Below, piece after piece: positions 20,765 to 31,047 of a stretch of 44,452 nt of DNA. The stretch lies in contig CAJWEI010000020.1 of assembly GCA_913031285.1 (NCBI GenBank), positions 1-44,452 on the forward strand, in the 5' to 3' direction. The translations under genes were made by a program, and so were the position numbers. Every line of letters starts with the position of its first letter. Positions within the stretch are counted from its first letter, which is position 1. The DNA comes from an uncultured Alphaproteobacteria bacterium. Lineage in GTDB: Bacteria; Pseudomonadota; Alphaproteobacteria; Rhodobacterales; Rhodobacteraceae. Under the pieces are notes generated by a model, which was not told the DNA's origin, searched no databases, and was given only the letters and a program-made list of their open reading frames with translations.

Positions 20765-23617
20765 ATGGCGTACCATCAGACACAAGAGCGCAGCCCGTTT
20801 CTGGATAGAAATCTTCGGATTTCGTTGGAGCGACGTGGTATCGAGCTTTTGGGCCTTGGACTTATTTTCTTGGGCGTTCTGATTGGTACGATGATATCAA
20901 GCTATTCACCGGAAGATCCAAGTTGGTTATCCGCCACTGATTCGCCTGTTCAAAATATTCTAGGTGTAACTGGAGCGTCTATTGCTGCCCCTGTAATGCT
21001 TATTCTAGGGTGGGCAAGTTGGTGTTTTGCGGCCTTAAGTATAGCTTGGGGTGTAAGATGCTTCATGCATAAAGGTGGCGAGCGTGCCCTTTGGCGGCTG
21101 ATTTTTTCTCCCTTCGCAATAGCGCTTTTGTCTCTTTATTGCGCAAGCCTTTTACCGCCCTTGCTGTGGACTCATAGTTTTGGCATGGGGGGCCTTTTGG
21201 GGGATACATTCTTAAAACAGCTTTTGACGCTTTTACCCTTCAGGCATGCGGTTGGTGTTACCATAGTATCCTTTGTAACTGGGCTAGCATTCATAGCTAT
21301 GTGTTTATATTGCATGGGTTTTAATCGTATTGAATTGACCTCGATCGCTCGAGTTTTAATGGTAGGCTTTGTGCTAACTTATGCGGGTCTCATGACCCTT
21401 TTGGGACGTGGTACTACAAGTGCAACATGGGCAGTGCGAGCTTTGAAGGCGCACCAAGGTCCACGGCAGCAACAAGGCCAAATGTCTGTAAAACGCACCC
21501 AAGAGCCGGTACTGACTGGGCAGCCCAAGCTCTTTATCCCGCGTGCTCCTCATTTGTTTGAGGAGGGAGAGAAACTGGAAGCCCAAGTCATTAAGACCAA
21601 AGAAAGATATGGCTTTCTGGGGCTGATGCCCACTTTCATCAATCGACCAGAAAAGATGCCTCAACCGGGGCTCTTTGAAAATGATACGGATGTTTATGCA
21701 TCTGAAATGCCTACCGATGATCGTATCCGTTCTAAGATAAGTAATGTTATTAAATCGCGCATTCGAAGTAGCCCTGAGCTTATTGCTAAAACATCCTCAG
21801 TGACCAAACGAATTATACTGGGTGAAGGGCATGATTTTCAAGACTATGCTAATGCATCCACTCGTTTTGAGCCACCGGTGAGTGAACACGGAAATAGTTC
21901 AAATAGCGATGACTTAAAAGAATATGAAATCGCGGCTCCTCAGGAGATAGGCAACGCAGGATCTAAAACTCTGAGTGCATCAGGCACAATTCCAAAGTCG
22001 GAAAGCAAAAAAGTCGTTCAGCCGTCCATACGGCGGAATATTGTGCCATCGGCACGGGCCAAAAGTGAGGCACAGCCCAGTCTGCAATTCGAAGATAATT
22101 CGGCAGATTACCAGCTTCCGCCACTTAGTCTCTTGTCTAACCCCACTGCGGTTGAGCGTCGGTATCTGTCTGATGAAGCACTGGAAGAGAATGCCCGTCT
22201 CCTTGAGTCTGTATTAGATGATTATGGGGTGCGTGGCGAAATCGTTTCAGTGCGGCCGGGACCGGTAGTCACCATGTACGAACTTGAGCCTGCTCCAGGT
22301 CTTAAAGCCAGCCGAGTGATTGGCCTATCAGATGATATTGCGCGCTCTATGTCTGCTCTGTCTGCCCGAGTTTCCACGATTCCTGGCCGTACTTTCATCG
22401 GTATCGAATTGCCCAATGAAAGTCGCGAAAAAGTTGTTTTGCGCGAAATTTTATCTGCAAAAGCATTTGGGGATGGTAATCAACGACTTCCAATTGCTTT
22501 GGGTAAAGATATTGCTGGTGAACCTATGGTGGTAAATCTGGCAAAGATGCCCCATTTATTAATTGCCGGTACGACAGGTTCTGGTAAGTCGGTCGCTATT
22601 AATACAATGATCTTGTCGCTTCTTTATAAGCTTACGCCCGAGGAATGCAGATTGATCATGATTGATCCTAAAATGCTCGAACTAAGTGTTTATGATGGTA
22701 TTCCGCATTTACTAAGTCCAGTTGTCACCGATCCTAAAAAGGCAGTTGTGGCTTTGAAGTGGGTTGTGGGCGAAATGGAAGAGCGTTATCGCAAAATGTC
22801 AAAAATGGGAGTGCGCAATATCGATGGATATAATGGCCGCGTTGTCGATGCCTTATCCAAGAGAGAAATGTTTAGCCGCACAGTCCAGACAGGATTTGAT
22901 GATCAAACAGGTGAGCCAATCTTTGAGACTGAAGAATTCGCGCCAGAGAAAATTCCCTACATTGTTGTCATCGTCGACGAAATGGCAGATCTTATGATGG
23001 TTGCGGGAAAAGAGATTGAAGCCTGTATTCAACGTTTGGCACAAATGGCGCGAGCTTCGGGTATCCATCTTATAATGGCGACTCAGAGGCCGTCCGTAGA
23101 TGTGATAACTGGGACAATAAAAGCGAACTTTCCAACGCGGATATCGTTCCAGGTGACCAGTAAAATTGATAGCCGTACAATTCTTGGAGAAATGGGTGCA
23201 GAGCAGCTATTGGGTATGGGAGATATGCTTTATATGGCTGGTGGTTCCAAGATCACACGTTGCCATGGACCTTTCGTAAGCGACGAAGAAGTTGAAGAGG
23301 TCGTAAGCCATCTTAAGGCATACGGTCCGCCACAGTATAAAAGTGGCGTTGCCGATGGACCAGAGGATGGAAATATCGACAGTATTGATTTGATGCTGGG
23401 CCTAGGTGGGAATAGAGAAGGAGAAGATACACTTTATGATCAAGCCGTTGCTATTGTGCTTAAAGACCGTAAATGTTCTACTAGTTATATTCAACGCAAG
23501 CTTGCAATAGGATATAATAAAGCGGCGCGACTGGTTGAACAGATGGAGGACGAGGGTCTTGTTACAACTGCCAATCATGTGGGTAAGCGAGACATCCTGA
23601 TACCTGAGCAGCAATAA
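20765..23617 (+). CDS. ftsK: DNA translocase FtsK
   Basis: A division-linked DNA pump of 950 residues. The N-terminal part (about 25-220) has several membrane segments ([47 protein letters not shown] and others). A hydrophilic linker of about 220 residues follows. The alpha/beta motor starts near 470, with Walker [14 protein letters not shown] near 600 and Walker [14 protein letters not shown]. The C-terminal gamma winged helix (about 885-945: [20 protein letters not shown]) recognises polar KOPS sites. FtsK moves chromosome ends to dif and stimulates XerCD. The linker is variable in composition, as is usual. Confidence 0.97.
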   Translation: MAYHQTQERSPFLDRNLRISLERRGIELLGLGLIFLGVLIGTMISSYSPEDPSWLSATDSPVQNILGVTGASIAAPVMLILGWASWCFAALSIAWGVRCFMHKGGERALWRLIFSPFAIALLSLYCASLLPPLLWTHSFGMGGLLGDTFLKQLLTLLPFRHAVGVTIVSFVTGLAFIAMCLYCMGFNRIELTSIARVLMVGFVLTYAGLMTLLGRGTTSATWAVRALKAHQGPRQQQGQMSVKRTQEPVLTGQPKLFIPRAPHLFEEGEKLEAQVIKTKERYGFLGLMPTFINRPEKMPQPGLFENDTDVYASEMPTDDRIRSKISNVIKSRIRSSPELIAKTSSVTKRIILGEGHDFQDYANASTRFEPPVSEHGNSSNSDDLKEYEIAAPQEIGNAGSKTLSASGTIPKSESKKVVQPSIRRNIVPSARAKSEAQPSLQFEDNSADYQLPPLSLLSNPTAVERRYLSDEALEENARLLESVLDDYGVRGEIVSVRPGPVVTMYELEPAPGLKASRVIGLSDDIARSMSALSARVSTIPGRTFIGIELPNESREKVVLREILSAKAFGDGNQRLPIALGKDIAGEPMVVNLAKMPHLLIAGTTGSGKSVAINTMILSLLYKLTPEECRLIMIDPKMLELSVYDGIPHLLSPVVTDPKKAVVALKWVVGEMEERYRKMSKMGVRNIDGYNGRVVDALSKREMFSRTVQTGFDDQTGEPIFETEEFAPEKIPYIVVIVDEMADLMMVAGKEIEACIQRLAQMARASGIHLIMATQRPSVDVITGTIKANFPTRISFQVTSKIDSRTILGEMGAEQLLGMGDMLYMAGGSKITRCHGPFVSDEEVEEVVSHLKAYGPPQYKSGVADGPEDGNIDSIDLMLGLGGNREGEDTLYDQAVAIVLKDRKCSTSYIQRKLAIGYNKAARLVEQMEDEGLVTTANHVGKRDILIPEQQ

Positions 23618-23686
23618 ATTGCCGATGCCTGCCCATTCACATGTCTTTGAACTGTTCTTTGAAAGCTTCTCGAGTAAGATAATCAA

Positions 23687-24292
23687 ATGAAGGTCGGTCG
23701 TATAATTTTACTACTCTTTCTTGGGCTACCTGCATCACCTCTTAGTGCTGAAAAAATTAATGTGGACGATCTTTCTGCGTATTTGAATGCTCTGACAACT
23801 TTGCGTGCAGGCTTCACTCAAATCAGTAGTGATAACTCCCTGTCAACTGGAGCACTTTATATTAAGCGTCCAGGCCGCGCGCGATTTGAATACGATCCGC
23901 CAAATAATGCGCTTGTCCTTGCAGTGGGTGGCCAATTGGCCATTTTTGATCCACAGGGAAACACAGAACCGGAAAGCTATCCTCTTAGTAAAACGCCATT
24001 GTCGCTAATTCTGGCCGATAAGATTAATCTAGCACAGGACAGAATGGTGACAGGTCACGAATATGACGGCATATCCACAATCTTGACTGTTCAAGACCCA
24101 GATTTCCCTGAGCGCGGTATTATCCGTTTGGTATTTACTGGACCGTCACCGCAACTTCGTCAATGGGTTATAAAGGATCAAAATGGCGATGAAACAGTAG
24201 TTATTTTAAATGATACAAAAACTCAGCTAAGCCTTCCCGACAGCCTCTTTAATATCTTTCTAAATCGGGAAAAGCGAAAGTCGAAAAATTAA
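23687..24292 (+). CDS. lolA: Outer-membrane lipoprotein carrier protein LolA
   Basis: A periplasmic chaperone of 201 residues that carries lipoproteins from the LolCDE transporter to the outer membrane. A signal peptide of about 20 residues (MKVGRIILLLFLGLPASPLS, cleavage near SAEK) precedes the LolA fold: LTTLRAGFTQIS, GALYIKRPGRARFEYDPP and DPDFPERGIIRLVF. It follows ftsK by 69 bases, a conserved alphaproteobacterial neighbour pair. The C-terminal tail is basic (NREKRKSKN). Confidence 0.93.
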   Translation: MKVGRIILLLFLGLPASPLSAEKINVDDLSAYLNALTTLRAGFTQISSDNSLSTGALYIKRPGRARFEYDPPNNALVLAVGGQLAIFDPQGNTEPESYPLSKTPLSLILADKINLAQDRMVTGHEYDGISTILTVQDPDFPERGIIRLVFTGPSPQLRQWVIKDQNGDETVVILNDTKTQLSLPDSLFNIFLNREKRKSKN

Positions 24293-24366
24293 TCTACCTA
24301 ATCATCCGCTGGGACCGCTTATTGTCGCTTTTACGTTTCGAGGGCGTCACTTTTTGACAATTTTTG

Positions 24367-24954
24367 TTATAAACGACCACACTCTTTGAGTTGGCGGCGA
24401 TACATTGAAGACCGACGCTCTACTTTATTGGCTACTTTCAGGAGCCATGCTTTGTTTCGGTAACTGCCTCGCGCATATCCAGATTGGCCCTCGTGGTAGG
24501 CCAAATATTGATTTTTGACATTAGATAAAGAAATTTTATTTCGTCTTTTTGTTTCAGTCATATACCAGCCCATAAAATCACTTGCATCGCGAATGTTACT
24601 ACGCCGTGCGACAAAACTGTTTGTAGACTGTTTGTAATCATTCCAAGTGCCATCTAAAGCTTGCGCGTAGCCATATGCAGAACTTTGTCTGCCTACTGGT
24701 ATGATACCAAGGAAATAACGCATAGGAGTTTTGGCATTTCTGCGGAAACGACTTTCTTGGTGAATGATAGCCATTTGAACATTAATTGGTACGCCCCAGC
24801 GCTTCTTAGTTGATGTAAAGGCTCCGAAAAAATGTGGTCGCTGTTGTAGAATTGAGCACGCATCATCTAAGTTGCGTGGAGCGCTTCCCGAAGAAACAAC
24901 GCCACACGAGCCAACTAGCAACGCCAGACAAAGCATGCGAAGGGGTCTACTCAT
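24367..24954 (-). CDS. Lytic transglycosylase-like lipoprotein, SLT domain
   Basis: A protein of 195 residues with signal peptide and lipobox LVGSCG (Cys17), so probably lipid-anchored. The SLT-type catalytic region shows the Glu in AIIHQESRF (Glu67), followed by SSAYGYAQALDGTW, a variant of the GLMQ segment, and YLAYHEGQSGYARGS. Such enzymes cleave peptidoglycan with formation of an anhydro-muramyl end and help in recycling or insertion of envelope complexes. Convergent with lolA; 270 bases of AT-rich sequence separate it from hspQ. Confidence 0.85.
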   Translation of the reverse strand: MSRPLRMLCLALLVGSCGVVSSGSAPRNLDDACSILQQRPHFFGAFTSTKKRWGVPINVQMAIIHQESRFRRNAKTPMRYFLGIIPVGRQSSAYGYAQALDGTWNDYKQSTNSFVARRSNIRDASDFMGWYMTETKRRNKISLSNVKNQYLAYHEGQSGYARGSYRNKAWLLKVANKVERRSSMYRRQLKECGRL

Positions 24955-25224
24955 AAGAAACTCGCTTTTATGATTGCTTCCATTGACGATAACACATTTT
25001 TTTCTTCGATAAAGGTCAATTTGAAAAAAGAACGGTAATGAGTGAGCGGAATTGTGCGCGATTTCTTATAAGTAAATGTTTCAATTTTGTTTAGTCAGAT
25101 GTATTAAATAAATGGGCTTTGATTGTTCAGAAAAGTATCACATTGTGTATCTGTTAAATTGTACTCTTTTATTGGACAAAGACCCCTTGAAAGAGGTAAT
25201 AATGAAGGATAAGGGCTTAATGGA

Positions 25225-25551
25225 ATGTTTAGTCAAAGCGCAAAATATCATCTAGGTCAGATCGTCCGGCATAAAAAGCACCCCTTTCGGGGCGTGGTTT
25301 TTGATGTGGATCCCGAATTTAACAACACTGAGGAGTGGTACCAATCAATTCCTGAAGAAGCGCGGCCTGTAAAGGATCAGCCTTACTATCATCTGCTTGC
25401 TGAGAATGATCATAGCTTCTATGTTGCTTATGTCTCAGAGCAGAACCTTATTGAAGATATAACGGGAGAGCCGGTTGGACATCCTGATATTCCGGATCTG
25501 TTTGGTCCCTTTCAGGACGGGCATTACCCTTTACATTTTCAGCTCAATTAA
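25225..25551 (+). CDS. hspQ: Heat shock protein HspQ
   Basis: A protein of 108 residues with the family pattern KYHLGQIVRHKKHPFRGVVFD, FNNTEEWY, DQPYYHLLAEN and a C-terminal QNLIEDITGEPVGHPDI. HspQ is a hemimethylated-DNA-binding-like protein that in enterobacteria acts as a Lon substrate and specificity enhancer. ATG 25225 is supported by AAGGATAAGG (25204-25213). A CTTGAAA word at 25187-25193 resembles a sigma-32 -35 box but no matching -10 was found, so heat-shock control is not shown. Confidence 0.92.
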   Translation: MFSQSAKYHLGQIVRHKKHPFRGVVFDVDPEFNNTEEWYQSIPEEARPVKDQPYYHLLAENDHSFYVAYVSEQNLIEDITGEPVGHPDIPDLFGPFQDGHYPLHFQLN

Positions 25552-25626
25552 TCTTTGTTTTAAAATTTCAAAGTTTGTTTCGAAGCAAGACCGGATTAAT
25601 TTTACGAGCAGCTGTTCAATTATCTG

Positions 25627-27231
25627 CTAGTATCCTATGGCACAGCCATCTTTTCTGGGATCTGACGCTCCTTCCAGAACACCTGACTCGTGCATGAATA
25701 TTGCCTGTGATCCGCCAATGGCCGGAACATTCTGATTGACGCTATGACCAAGATCGGCAAGCTCCTGCACAATTTCTGGTTTATAGCCACGTTCAATTTT
25801 AAGCGTCCCTGCTTCTAAAAAGCATCGCGGTGCATCTATTGCCTCTTGAGGCGAAAGTGAGAAATCTAGCATATTGCTAACGATGCGGGAATGACCCGTT
25901 GATTGATACTGGCCACCCATCACGCCAAATGGCATTACCACTCGGTTGTTATGACGCAGAATTGCGGGGATAATAGTATGCATTGGCCTCTTTCCACCAT
26001 GTAATTCGTTTGCATGGCCTTGAGTAAGGTTAAACCCAGCCCCCCTATTTTGAAATAATACACCATAGCGATTACTGGCAATACCTGAACCAAAACTGTC
26101 AAAAATGGAATAAATGAGCGAGACAACCATGCGGTCTTTGTCTACGACGGTGATGTATATTGTATCTTTATGGGCAGCTTCGCTAAGCCCCGGGTTTATT
26201 GCCATTACTTTACTTAGATCAATCTGGACTGCCAGGCGTTTTGCGGTGTCTATCGAAAGCATCTCTTCTAACGCAGTCGTATTCTTAGGGTCGGCAATAA
26301 TGCGGTTGCGTGCATCATAGGCAAGCTTGGTTGCCTCTGCCTCTATGTGGGCTCTCTGAGTTCCGAAAGGGTCCAGCGCCGCTATGTTAAATTGAGCCAG
26401 AATGTTGAGCAATAAAATAGCCGTTGCGCCCTGTCCGTTTGGTGGGTGCTCAACCAAGTCCATGCCTTTATAATGACCCGCAATTGGATCGGTGTAAAAA
26501 GCCCTCTGATCCCCAAAGTCTTTCAAAGTATGAGTGCCGCCCAAGGCCCGCAGGGACGTCACCATGTCTTCCGCAACCTTACCGCCGTAAAACCCTTCAC
26601 GGCCATTTAGAGCTATGTTCTCTAGCACTTCGGCCTGACCCGGCGCTACAAAAATGTCTCCGGCTTTTGGTGCCAGACCGGTTTGAGAAAATTTTGATGT
26701 AGCGCTATCATGTAGGCGATGGACGGCATTGGACCAATCATATGCAACCTTGGGTGCCACTGGCACGCCTTCTCTCGCATATTTTATGGCTGGTGCAAGT
26801 ATCGTATCCAGCCCCAATGTTCCCCAATCATTGCTTAATTGACAAAATGCATCAATTGCCCCTGGTACGGTTATCGCATCGACGCTTTGGGTTGGGATAA
26901 CGTTGTGACCTTTGTCACGTATTATCTGTGCACTTAGCCCGATGGGTGCTTTTCCAGAGCCGTTCATCGCCTTTATCTTTTCGGTGCCTGGCGGTGAAAA
27001 AAGAACAAAACAATCGCCACCAATCCCTGTCATCTGTGGCTCGCATATGCCAAGCAGTACTGCCCCTGCTATAGCCGCATCCATGGCATTACCACCACTT
27101 TCTAAAATATTAAGAGCAACTTTTGCCGCGAGAGGGTGAGATGTCGCGCAAAGCCCGTTTTGGGCAAATACTGGTGATCTGCCCGGTAGATGAAAATCAC
27201 GCATTTTAACTGTCCCTGATTGATATGGCAT
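25627..27231 (-). CDS. ggt: Gamma-glutamyltransferase family protein
   Basis: A protein of 534 residues of the N-terminal nucleophile hydrolase fold, made as one chain and then cut at a Thr. The cleavage/nucleophile region is KDTIYITVVDKD (Thr near residue 357), followed by a substrate-binding IYSIFDSFGSGI. The large-subunit part has AHPLAAKVALNILESGGNAMDAA, a TGIGGDCF loop and QMTGIGG. No signal peptide is visible, so it is likely a cytoplasmic YwrD-type member rather than a periplasmic glutathionase. Substrates may include gamma-glutamyl compounds; this is not proven. Solitary, transcribed away from the following intergenic region. Confidence 0.9.
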   Translation of the reverse strand: MPYQSGTVKMRDFHLPGRSPVFAQNGLCATSHPLAAKVALNILESGGNAMDAAIAGAVLLGICEPQMTGIGGDCFVLFSPPGTEKIKAMNGSGKAPIGLSAQIIRDKGHNVIPTQSVDAITVPGAIDAFCQLSNDWGTLGLDTILAPAIKYAREGVPVAPKVAYDWSNAVHRLHDSATSKFSQTGLAPKAGDIFVAPGQAEVLENIALNGREGFYGGKVAEDMVTSLRALGGTHTLKDFGDQRAFYTDPIAGHYKGMDLVEHPPNGQGATAILLLNILAQFNIAALDPFGTQRAHIEAEATKLAYDARNRIIADPKNTTALEEMLSIDTAKRLAVQIDLSKVMAINPGLSEAAHKDTIYITVVDKDRMVVSLIYSIFDSFGSGIASNRYGVLFQNRGAGFNLTQGHANELHGGKRPMHTIIPAILRHNNRVVMPFGVMGGQYQSTGHSRIVSNMLDFSLSPQEAIDAPRCFLEAGTLKIERGYKPEIVQELADLGHSVNQNVPAIGGSQAIFMHESGVLEGASDPRKDGCAIGY

Positions 27232-27283
27232 ATTACCTCAATCTGTCTTAATAATACCAGTAAATCTTTGGGGAGGAGAAGAC

Positions 27284-27376
27284 GTGACAGATGCTATCCT
27301 TTTTATTGGGCACTTCTGCTACGACGAGCTCCATTCTCTGAAAGCCGTTTCCTTACAACCGTCTTCTATGAAATGA
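27284..27376 (+). other. Short reading frame with strong ribosome binding site
   Basis: A GTG-initiated frame of 30 codons directly behind a strong GGGAGGAG (27270-27277). Its product begins MTDAILFIGHFCYDELHSL, faintly like the FxYGTLCxxPL start of gamma-glutamylcyclotransferase-like proteins. It stops at 27374-27376. It could be the 5' stub of a broken gene or a small protein; I cannot decide. Confidence 0.2.
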
Positions 27377-27899
27377 TTTCGTAGGTCCTTGAGTGATTTG
27401 CAAACGATAAAAAATCCCAAATATGGTCTAATTTAATGCCTATTCGTACCAAATCATCTTGCCCATTCTTTTTCAGGTTGTTTTGAGATCCCTTAAAGCT
27501 TGATACATATTTTCACAAATATCGAGAGTTGTACCCATCTGGGTTTGGCGAAATATGTTGTGGAGTAAGATGTTAACGAACCAAATATCAAGCTTTTGGT
27601 TGTGGATTATCTCTTGAATGTATCCAACAATTGCCACAAAGCCACTCGAGCCTCTAAGTTTAGCTTACCCTAAATTAAGAATGTTCCTTCCCGTCGTTTT
27701 GACGACTGCAGGATGAATTGAGTTTCTGAGTTCTATTCCATCAGCCGCGTGGCTGCGATAAACACTTTTTGAAGAATTAAAGTACCATCGCACGCCTCAC
27801 TATCAAATGTGATTATACTTCTCTTGGAATGCATTACGTTGAAAGGCTAGATGGGAAAGGTTACTTTTTCGTATGTAGAGATTAAAAGGGAGACTCAGA
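27377..27899. other. Non-coding region upstream of the thiolase gene
   Basis: Apart from the decayed minus-strand frames described separately, nothing recognisable is seen. The thiolase promoter should lie in the last 100 bases; GGGAG at 27888-27892 is its ribosome binding site. Confidence 0.4.
27473..27820 (-). pseudogene. Probable decayed gene, family not recognised
   Basis: Two minus-strand frames read like protein but are broken. The 3' frame, ending at TGA 27473-27475, gives LDIWFVNILLHNIFRQTQ and ICENMYQALRDLKTT. The 5' frame, from about 27820 and ending at 27607-27609, gives LILQKVFIAATRLME, stop, then SETQFILQSSKRREGTF, stop, then LNLEARVALWQLLDTF. They would join through a frameshift near 27610-27660. 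The LEARVAL piece is faintly like a GntR FCD domain, but this is not secure. Confidence 0.3.
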
Positions 27900-29072
27900 T
27901 TGGAAAAAGTCGTTATTTGTGGAGCCGCGCGGACACCTATGGGCGGATTTCAGGGGGATTTTGATGGTATTCCTGCCGCAGATCTAGGTGGAAGCGCAAT
28001 TAAGGCTGCTATGATCGGGGCAGGAGTTAGTTCTGTGGATGAGGTAATTATGGGCAATGTACTTCCCGCTGGTCAAGGTCAGGCTCCTGCGCGGCAAGCT
28101 AGCTTTGCTGCAGGTCTTGATGCTTCTGTTCCAGCGACAACATTGAATAAAATGTGTGGTTCTGGAATGAAAACATCCATGATCGCCTTTGATCAGATTT
28201 CTTTGGGAAATACCAATGTTATGGCAGTTGGTGGTATGGAAAGTATGTCAAATGCGCCATACCTTTTGCCACAGATGCGTTCTGGCGCCCGCCTTGGACA
28301 TGCGGAAGTGAGGGATCACATGTTTCTTGATGGCTTAGAGGATGCTTATCAAAAGGGCCGTCTTATGGGGACTTTCGCGGAAGATTGCGCAGAAAAATAT
28401 CAACTCACTCGTCAGGCACAGGACGAATATGCGCTTACATCTTTATCCTATGCGATTAAGGCACAAGAGGTGGGTGCTTTTGAAAATGAGATTACTGGGT
28501 TTACTTACAAGACACGCGCAGGTGATGTTACTATTTTAAATGATGAACAGCCGGGTAAAGCGCGCCCTGAAAAGATACCGCATCTTAAACCGGCATTTCG
28601 CAAAGATGGAACTGTGACACCTGCAAATTCCTCATCTATCTCGGATGGAGCAGCTGCACTGGTTTTGGCTTCACAGACTTACGCTTATCAAAATGATCTG
28701 ACTGTTCGTGCCCGAATCGTAGGCCATGCAAGCCATGCGCAGGAACCAGGCTGCTTTGCTACGGCACCTATTCCAGCTGCGCGGAAGTTACTTGAGTGCA
28801 TTGATTGGTCTGTGCCCGATGTTGAACTTTGGGAAGTGAACGAAGCCTTCGCAGTAGTCCCAATGGCTTTTATGCGAGACATGGGTATTGCTCGTGATAA
28901 AATGAATATTCATGGTGGTGCATGCGCATTGGGTCATCCAATAGGGGCTTCTGGTGCACGCATAATTGTGACCTTGCTAAATGCGATGGAGCGCTATGAA
29001 CTCAAGCGGGGCGTTGCTGCTATCTGTATAGGAGGCGGCGAGGGCACTGCGATTGCAATTGAACGCAGTTAA
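27900..29072 (+). CDS. atoB: Acetyl-CoA C-acetyltransferase (thiolase)
   Basis: A biosynthetic-type thiolase of 390 residues that condenses two acetyl-CoA or cleaves acetoacetyl-CoA. The acyl-accepting Cys86 is in LNKMCGSGMK. The catalytic His is in GGACALGHPIGASGAR near residue 346, and the proton-transfer Cys376 is in ICIGGGEGTA. VNEAFAVVP is also present. The start is TTG 27900, ten bases after GGGAG; no ATG is nearby. No phaB or other beta-oxidation gene is adjacent, so the pathway (polyhydroxybutyrate, ketone-body or amino-acid breakdown) cannot be assigned. Confidence 0.94.
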   Translation: MEKVVICGAARTPMGGFQGDFDGIPAADLGGSAIKAAMIGAGVSSVDEVIMGNVLPAGQGQAPARQASFAAGLDASVPATTLNKMCGSGMKTSMIAFDQISLGNTNVMAVGGMESMSNAPYLLPQMRSGARLGHAEVRDHMFLDGLEDAYQKGRLMGTFAEDCAEKYQLTRQAQDEYALTSLSYAIKAQEVGAFENEITGFTYKTRAGDVTILNDEQPGKARPEKIPHLKPAFRKDGTVTPANSSSISDGAAALVLASQTYAYQNDLTVRARIVGHASHAQEPGCFATAPIPAARKLLECIDWSVPDVELWEVNEAFAVVPMAFMRDMGIARDKMNIHGGACALGHPIGASGARIIVTLLNAMERYELKRGVAAICIGGGEGTAIAIERS

Positions 29073-29121
29073 TTGTGTTGATTGTAGCCATCTACAAAAA
29101 GTAATTTTGTCACTAAACTAA

Positions 29122-29585
29122 CGTGAAAGTGATGAGACTGCTCTTATGGCAACAGCTGTTGGTGAAGTGCATCATTAAGCTCATCGATTTAACTGGAAGG
29201 GATTCTATCGGGCTAGAGAACCCCAATGGCTAAAAGTTGTTTCCTATCAGGCGGGTACGGCTGTTTGGTGGTTCCTTTTTCCAGAGGTATCTACGGAGCT
29301 GCTGGGCGAATGTGCAAAGTGCAGCGTTAGGAGAATGTAGGGTCTTTTGAAGACGACATCGCTTGTTCACCTTCTACGCGGTCTGAATTTTTAATTCCAG
29401 TTTTGGACAAAAAGGAAAAATTGATTGTCGTATTTGACATTGATAGTGATCAATCAGATGCGCTCTACCAAAGAGACGTAGATTCTTTAAAGGAAATATT
29501 TTATATGTTTAATACAATTTTTAGACATGAATATGCCTCATCCAATCTGCAACTTAGCCCCAAACTGCAAATTAGTTCGCACTGA
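29122..29585 (+). pseudogene. msrC: Decayed free methionine-(R)-sulfoxide reductase (GAF domain)
   Basis: Translated fragments follow the fRMsr/YebR family in order but in two frames. Frame one (from 29122): DETALMATAVGEVHH, stop TAA 29176-29178, then HRFNWKGFY, equal to the family's NWxGFY. After a frameshift near 29250: GYGCLVVPFSRGIYGAAGR, stop TAG 29328-29330, then FEDDIACSPSTRSEFLIPV and LIVVFDIDSDQ to the end at 29585. In the family a Cys stands in RGVCG; here it is Tyr. The catalytic Cys of HIACD is kept (DIACS). With two stops and one frameshift the gene is dead. The family reduces free Met-R-sulfoxide. Confidence 0.8.
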
Positions 29586-29980
29586 GTAGAGACTTATGCC
29601 AAGCTTTTCAAGAATGGGTTTTGAACCTTTATGGTAAAATTTACTTTCGTCTTTCTATAAAAGGCTTTTTTTACACTGAAAAAACTTATTTAAAACATAT
29701 GACTCAACTTTTGAAAATACGGCATTATTTTCAAAAGATAAAAAAAATGTCCAAATCTCTAGTATAGCAGTTCAAGCTCATTCAGCATTGGTAAAGGGCA
29801 AAAATTATTTTTCATGGGTTTAATAGGCGCTGAACGCGAGGGCATCATAAGTGCAACAGTAAAGACGTTCTGTTCCAGCTTTATGACGCGCCATTGAAAA
29901 ATCAAATACAAGTTCGCAGATAGACAATTCTTCGAATTTTAATAGCCGTTTTTTAATGTGAAAAATAAGTTTTTTGTATT
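29586..29980. other. AT-rich non-coding stretch
   Basis: About 395 bases between the fRMsr pseudogene and the end of the AraC-Ogt gene. No credible frame, repeat or strong terminator was found. Confidence 0.4.
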
Positions 29981-30823
29981 CTATAATTTCTTGGCATCCC
30001 GCCTTGCAGCTTCGAAAGCGAGCATTGTTCTTTTGACATGCAAGCCCCAATGATAGCCACCCAGCGCACCTGATTTACTTAATACTCTATGACATGGAAT
30101 GATCCAACTGATTGGATTTTTGCCGATTGCAGTTCCAACTGCCCTGGACGCTTTGGGATTTCCAATCGCATTTGCGATATCGGAATAGGTTGTAACCTGT
30201 CCCGAAGGGATTTGCATAAGGGCTTCCCAAACTTTTATCTGGAAAGGAGCACCTATCAAATGAAGTTGTGAAGCTTTAGACGCTTCAAAAACGTCTTTAG
30301 TCAATTGATTTGCTCTATCTGAACCCGCTTCAAAATGGGCTTTCGGCCAACGATTAACCATATCTTGCAGAGTTTTTTTGCGCCCTATTTCGGCTGAAAA
30401 CGCTATACCGCAGATACCACGATTTGTCGTCATAACGAGCGCTTCTCCAAACGGGCTATTATGCCAGCAATACTCAATCTTGATTGTATCGCCTTTTCTT
30501 GCAAACTCGCCTGGGCTCATAGCTTCCCATCCCACAAACAAGTCGTGCAGACGGCTGGCGCTTGAAAAGCCTACTTCTTGTGCGGTTGCGAGTACTGACT
30601 GATGTTTTTTCAATAGCTCTTTTGAATGTCTCAGCATAAGATATTGTTGGTATTTCTTTGGTGAAATACCGACCCATTTTGAGAATAATCTTTGAAAATG
30701 TGCACGGCTCATTCCCATGCGTGTTGATAGCTCAGACAACGATAAAGCGTTTTCAGCTTCATCAATCTCGTAAATTGCCCTTTTTAAGACCTGATAAGAG
30801 TAGTCAGTTTCCAAATCATCCAT
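29981..30823 (-). CDS. AraC-type HTH fused to O6-methylguanine-DNA methyltransferase
   Basis: An Ada-like fusion without the N-terminal zinc domain. From ATG 30823 (preceded by AAAGGAAA, nine bases before) it has 280 residues; a frame start at 30847 has no ribosome binding site. Residues about 15-110 form an AraC helix-turn-helix pair (LSELSTRMGMSRAHFQRLF; ATAQEVGFSSASRLHDLF). The C-terminal alkyltransferase domain has the acceptor Cys in IIPCHRVL, the PSGQVTTYSDIA recognition helix and the LGGYHWGL end. It repairs O6-alkylguanine by suicide transfer. The usual Ada sensor Cys in the N-terminal zinc site is absent, so how it would be switched as a regulator is unclear. Confidence 0.93.
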   Translation of the reverse strand: MDDLETDYSYQVLKRAIYEIDEAENALSLSELSTRMGMSRAHFQRLFSKWVGISPKKYQQYLMLRHSKELLKKHQSVLATAQEVGFSSASRLHDLFVGWEAMSPGEFARKGDTIKIEYCWHNSPFGEALVMTTNRGICGIAFSAEIGRKKTLQDMVNRWPKAHFEAGSDRANQLTKDVFEASKASQLHLIGAPFQIKVWEALMQIPSGQVTTYSDIANAIGNPKASRAVGTAIGKNPISWIIPCHRVLSKSGALGGYHWGLHVKRTMLAFEAARRDAKKL

Positions 30824-31047
30824 AACCGAGCGTTTCCTTTTCAACATACTAAGAGACTGATCGGTTTAATACGACCCGAAATATGCGCAATCGGCTTGTC
30901 CTTTGTAAAACATAAATGCATATATTTGACACGCTATGAAAAGAAATTTTTTCAATTTGAGTGCTGTTTTGGGAATTTAGAGTTCTAATAAATTGATCAT
31001 AATGGCGTTTCGTTTTAGTGATATAAATTGATTGAGGAAAAGTGCGC

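Noticed and set aside
25187-25193. Sigma-32-like CTTGAAA upstream of hspQ
   Set aside because: No matching -10 (CCCCAT-type) element at a suitable distance.
29403-29585. 60-codon open frame as an independent small gene
   Set aside because: It is the C-terminal end of the fRMsr pseudogene; upstream family motifs continue in the same frame beyond the stop.
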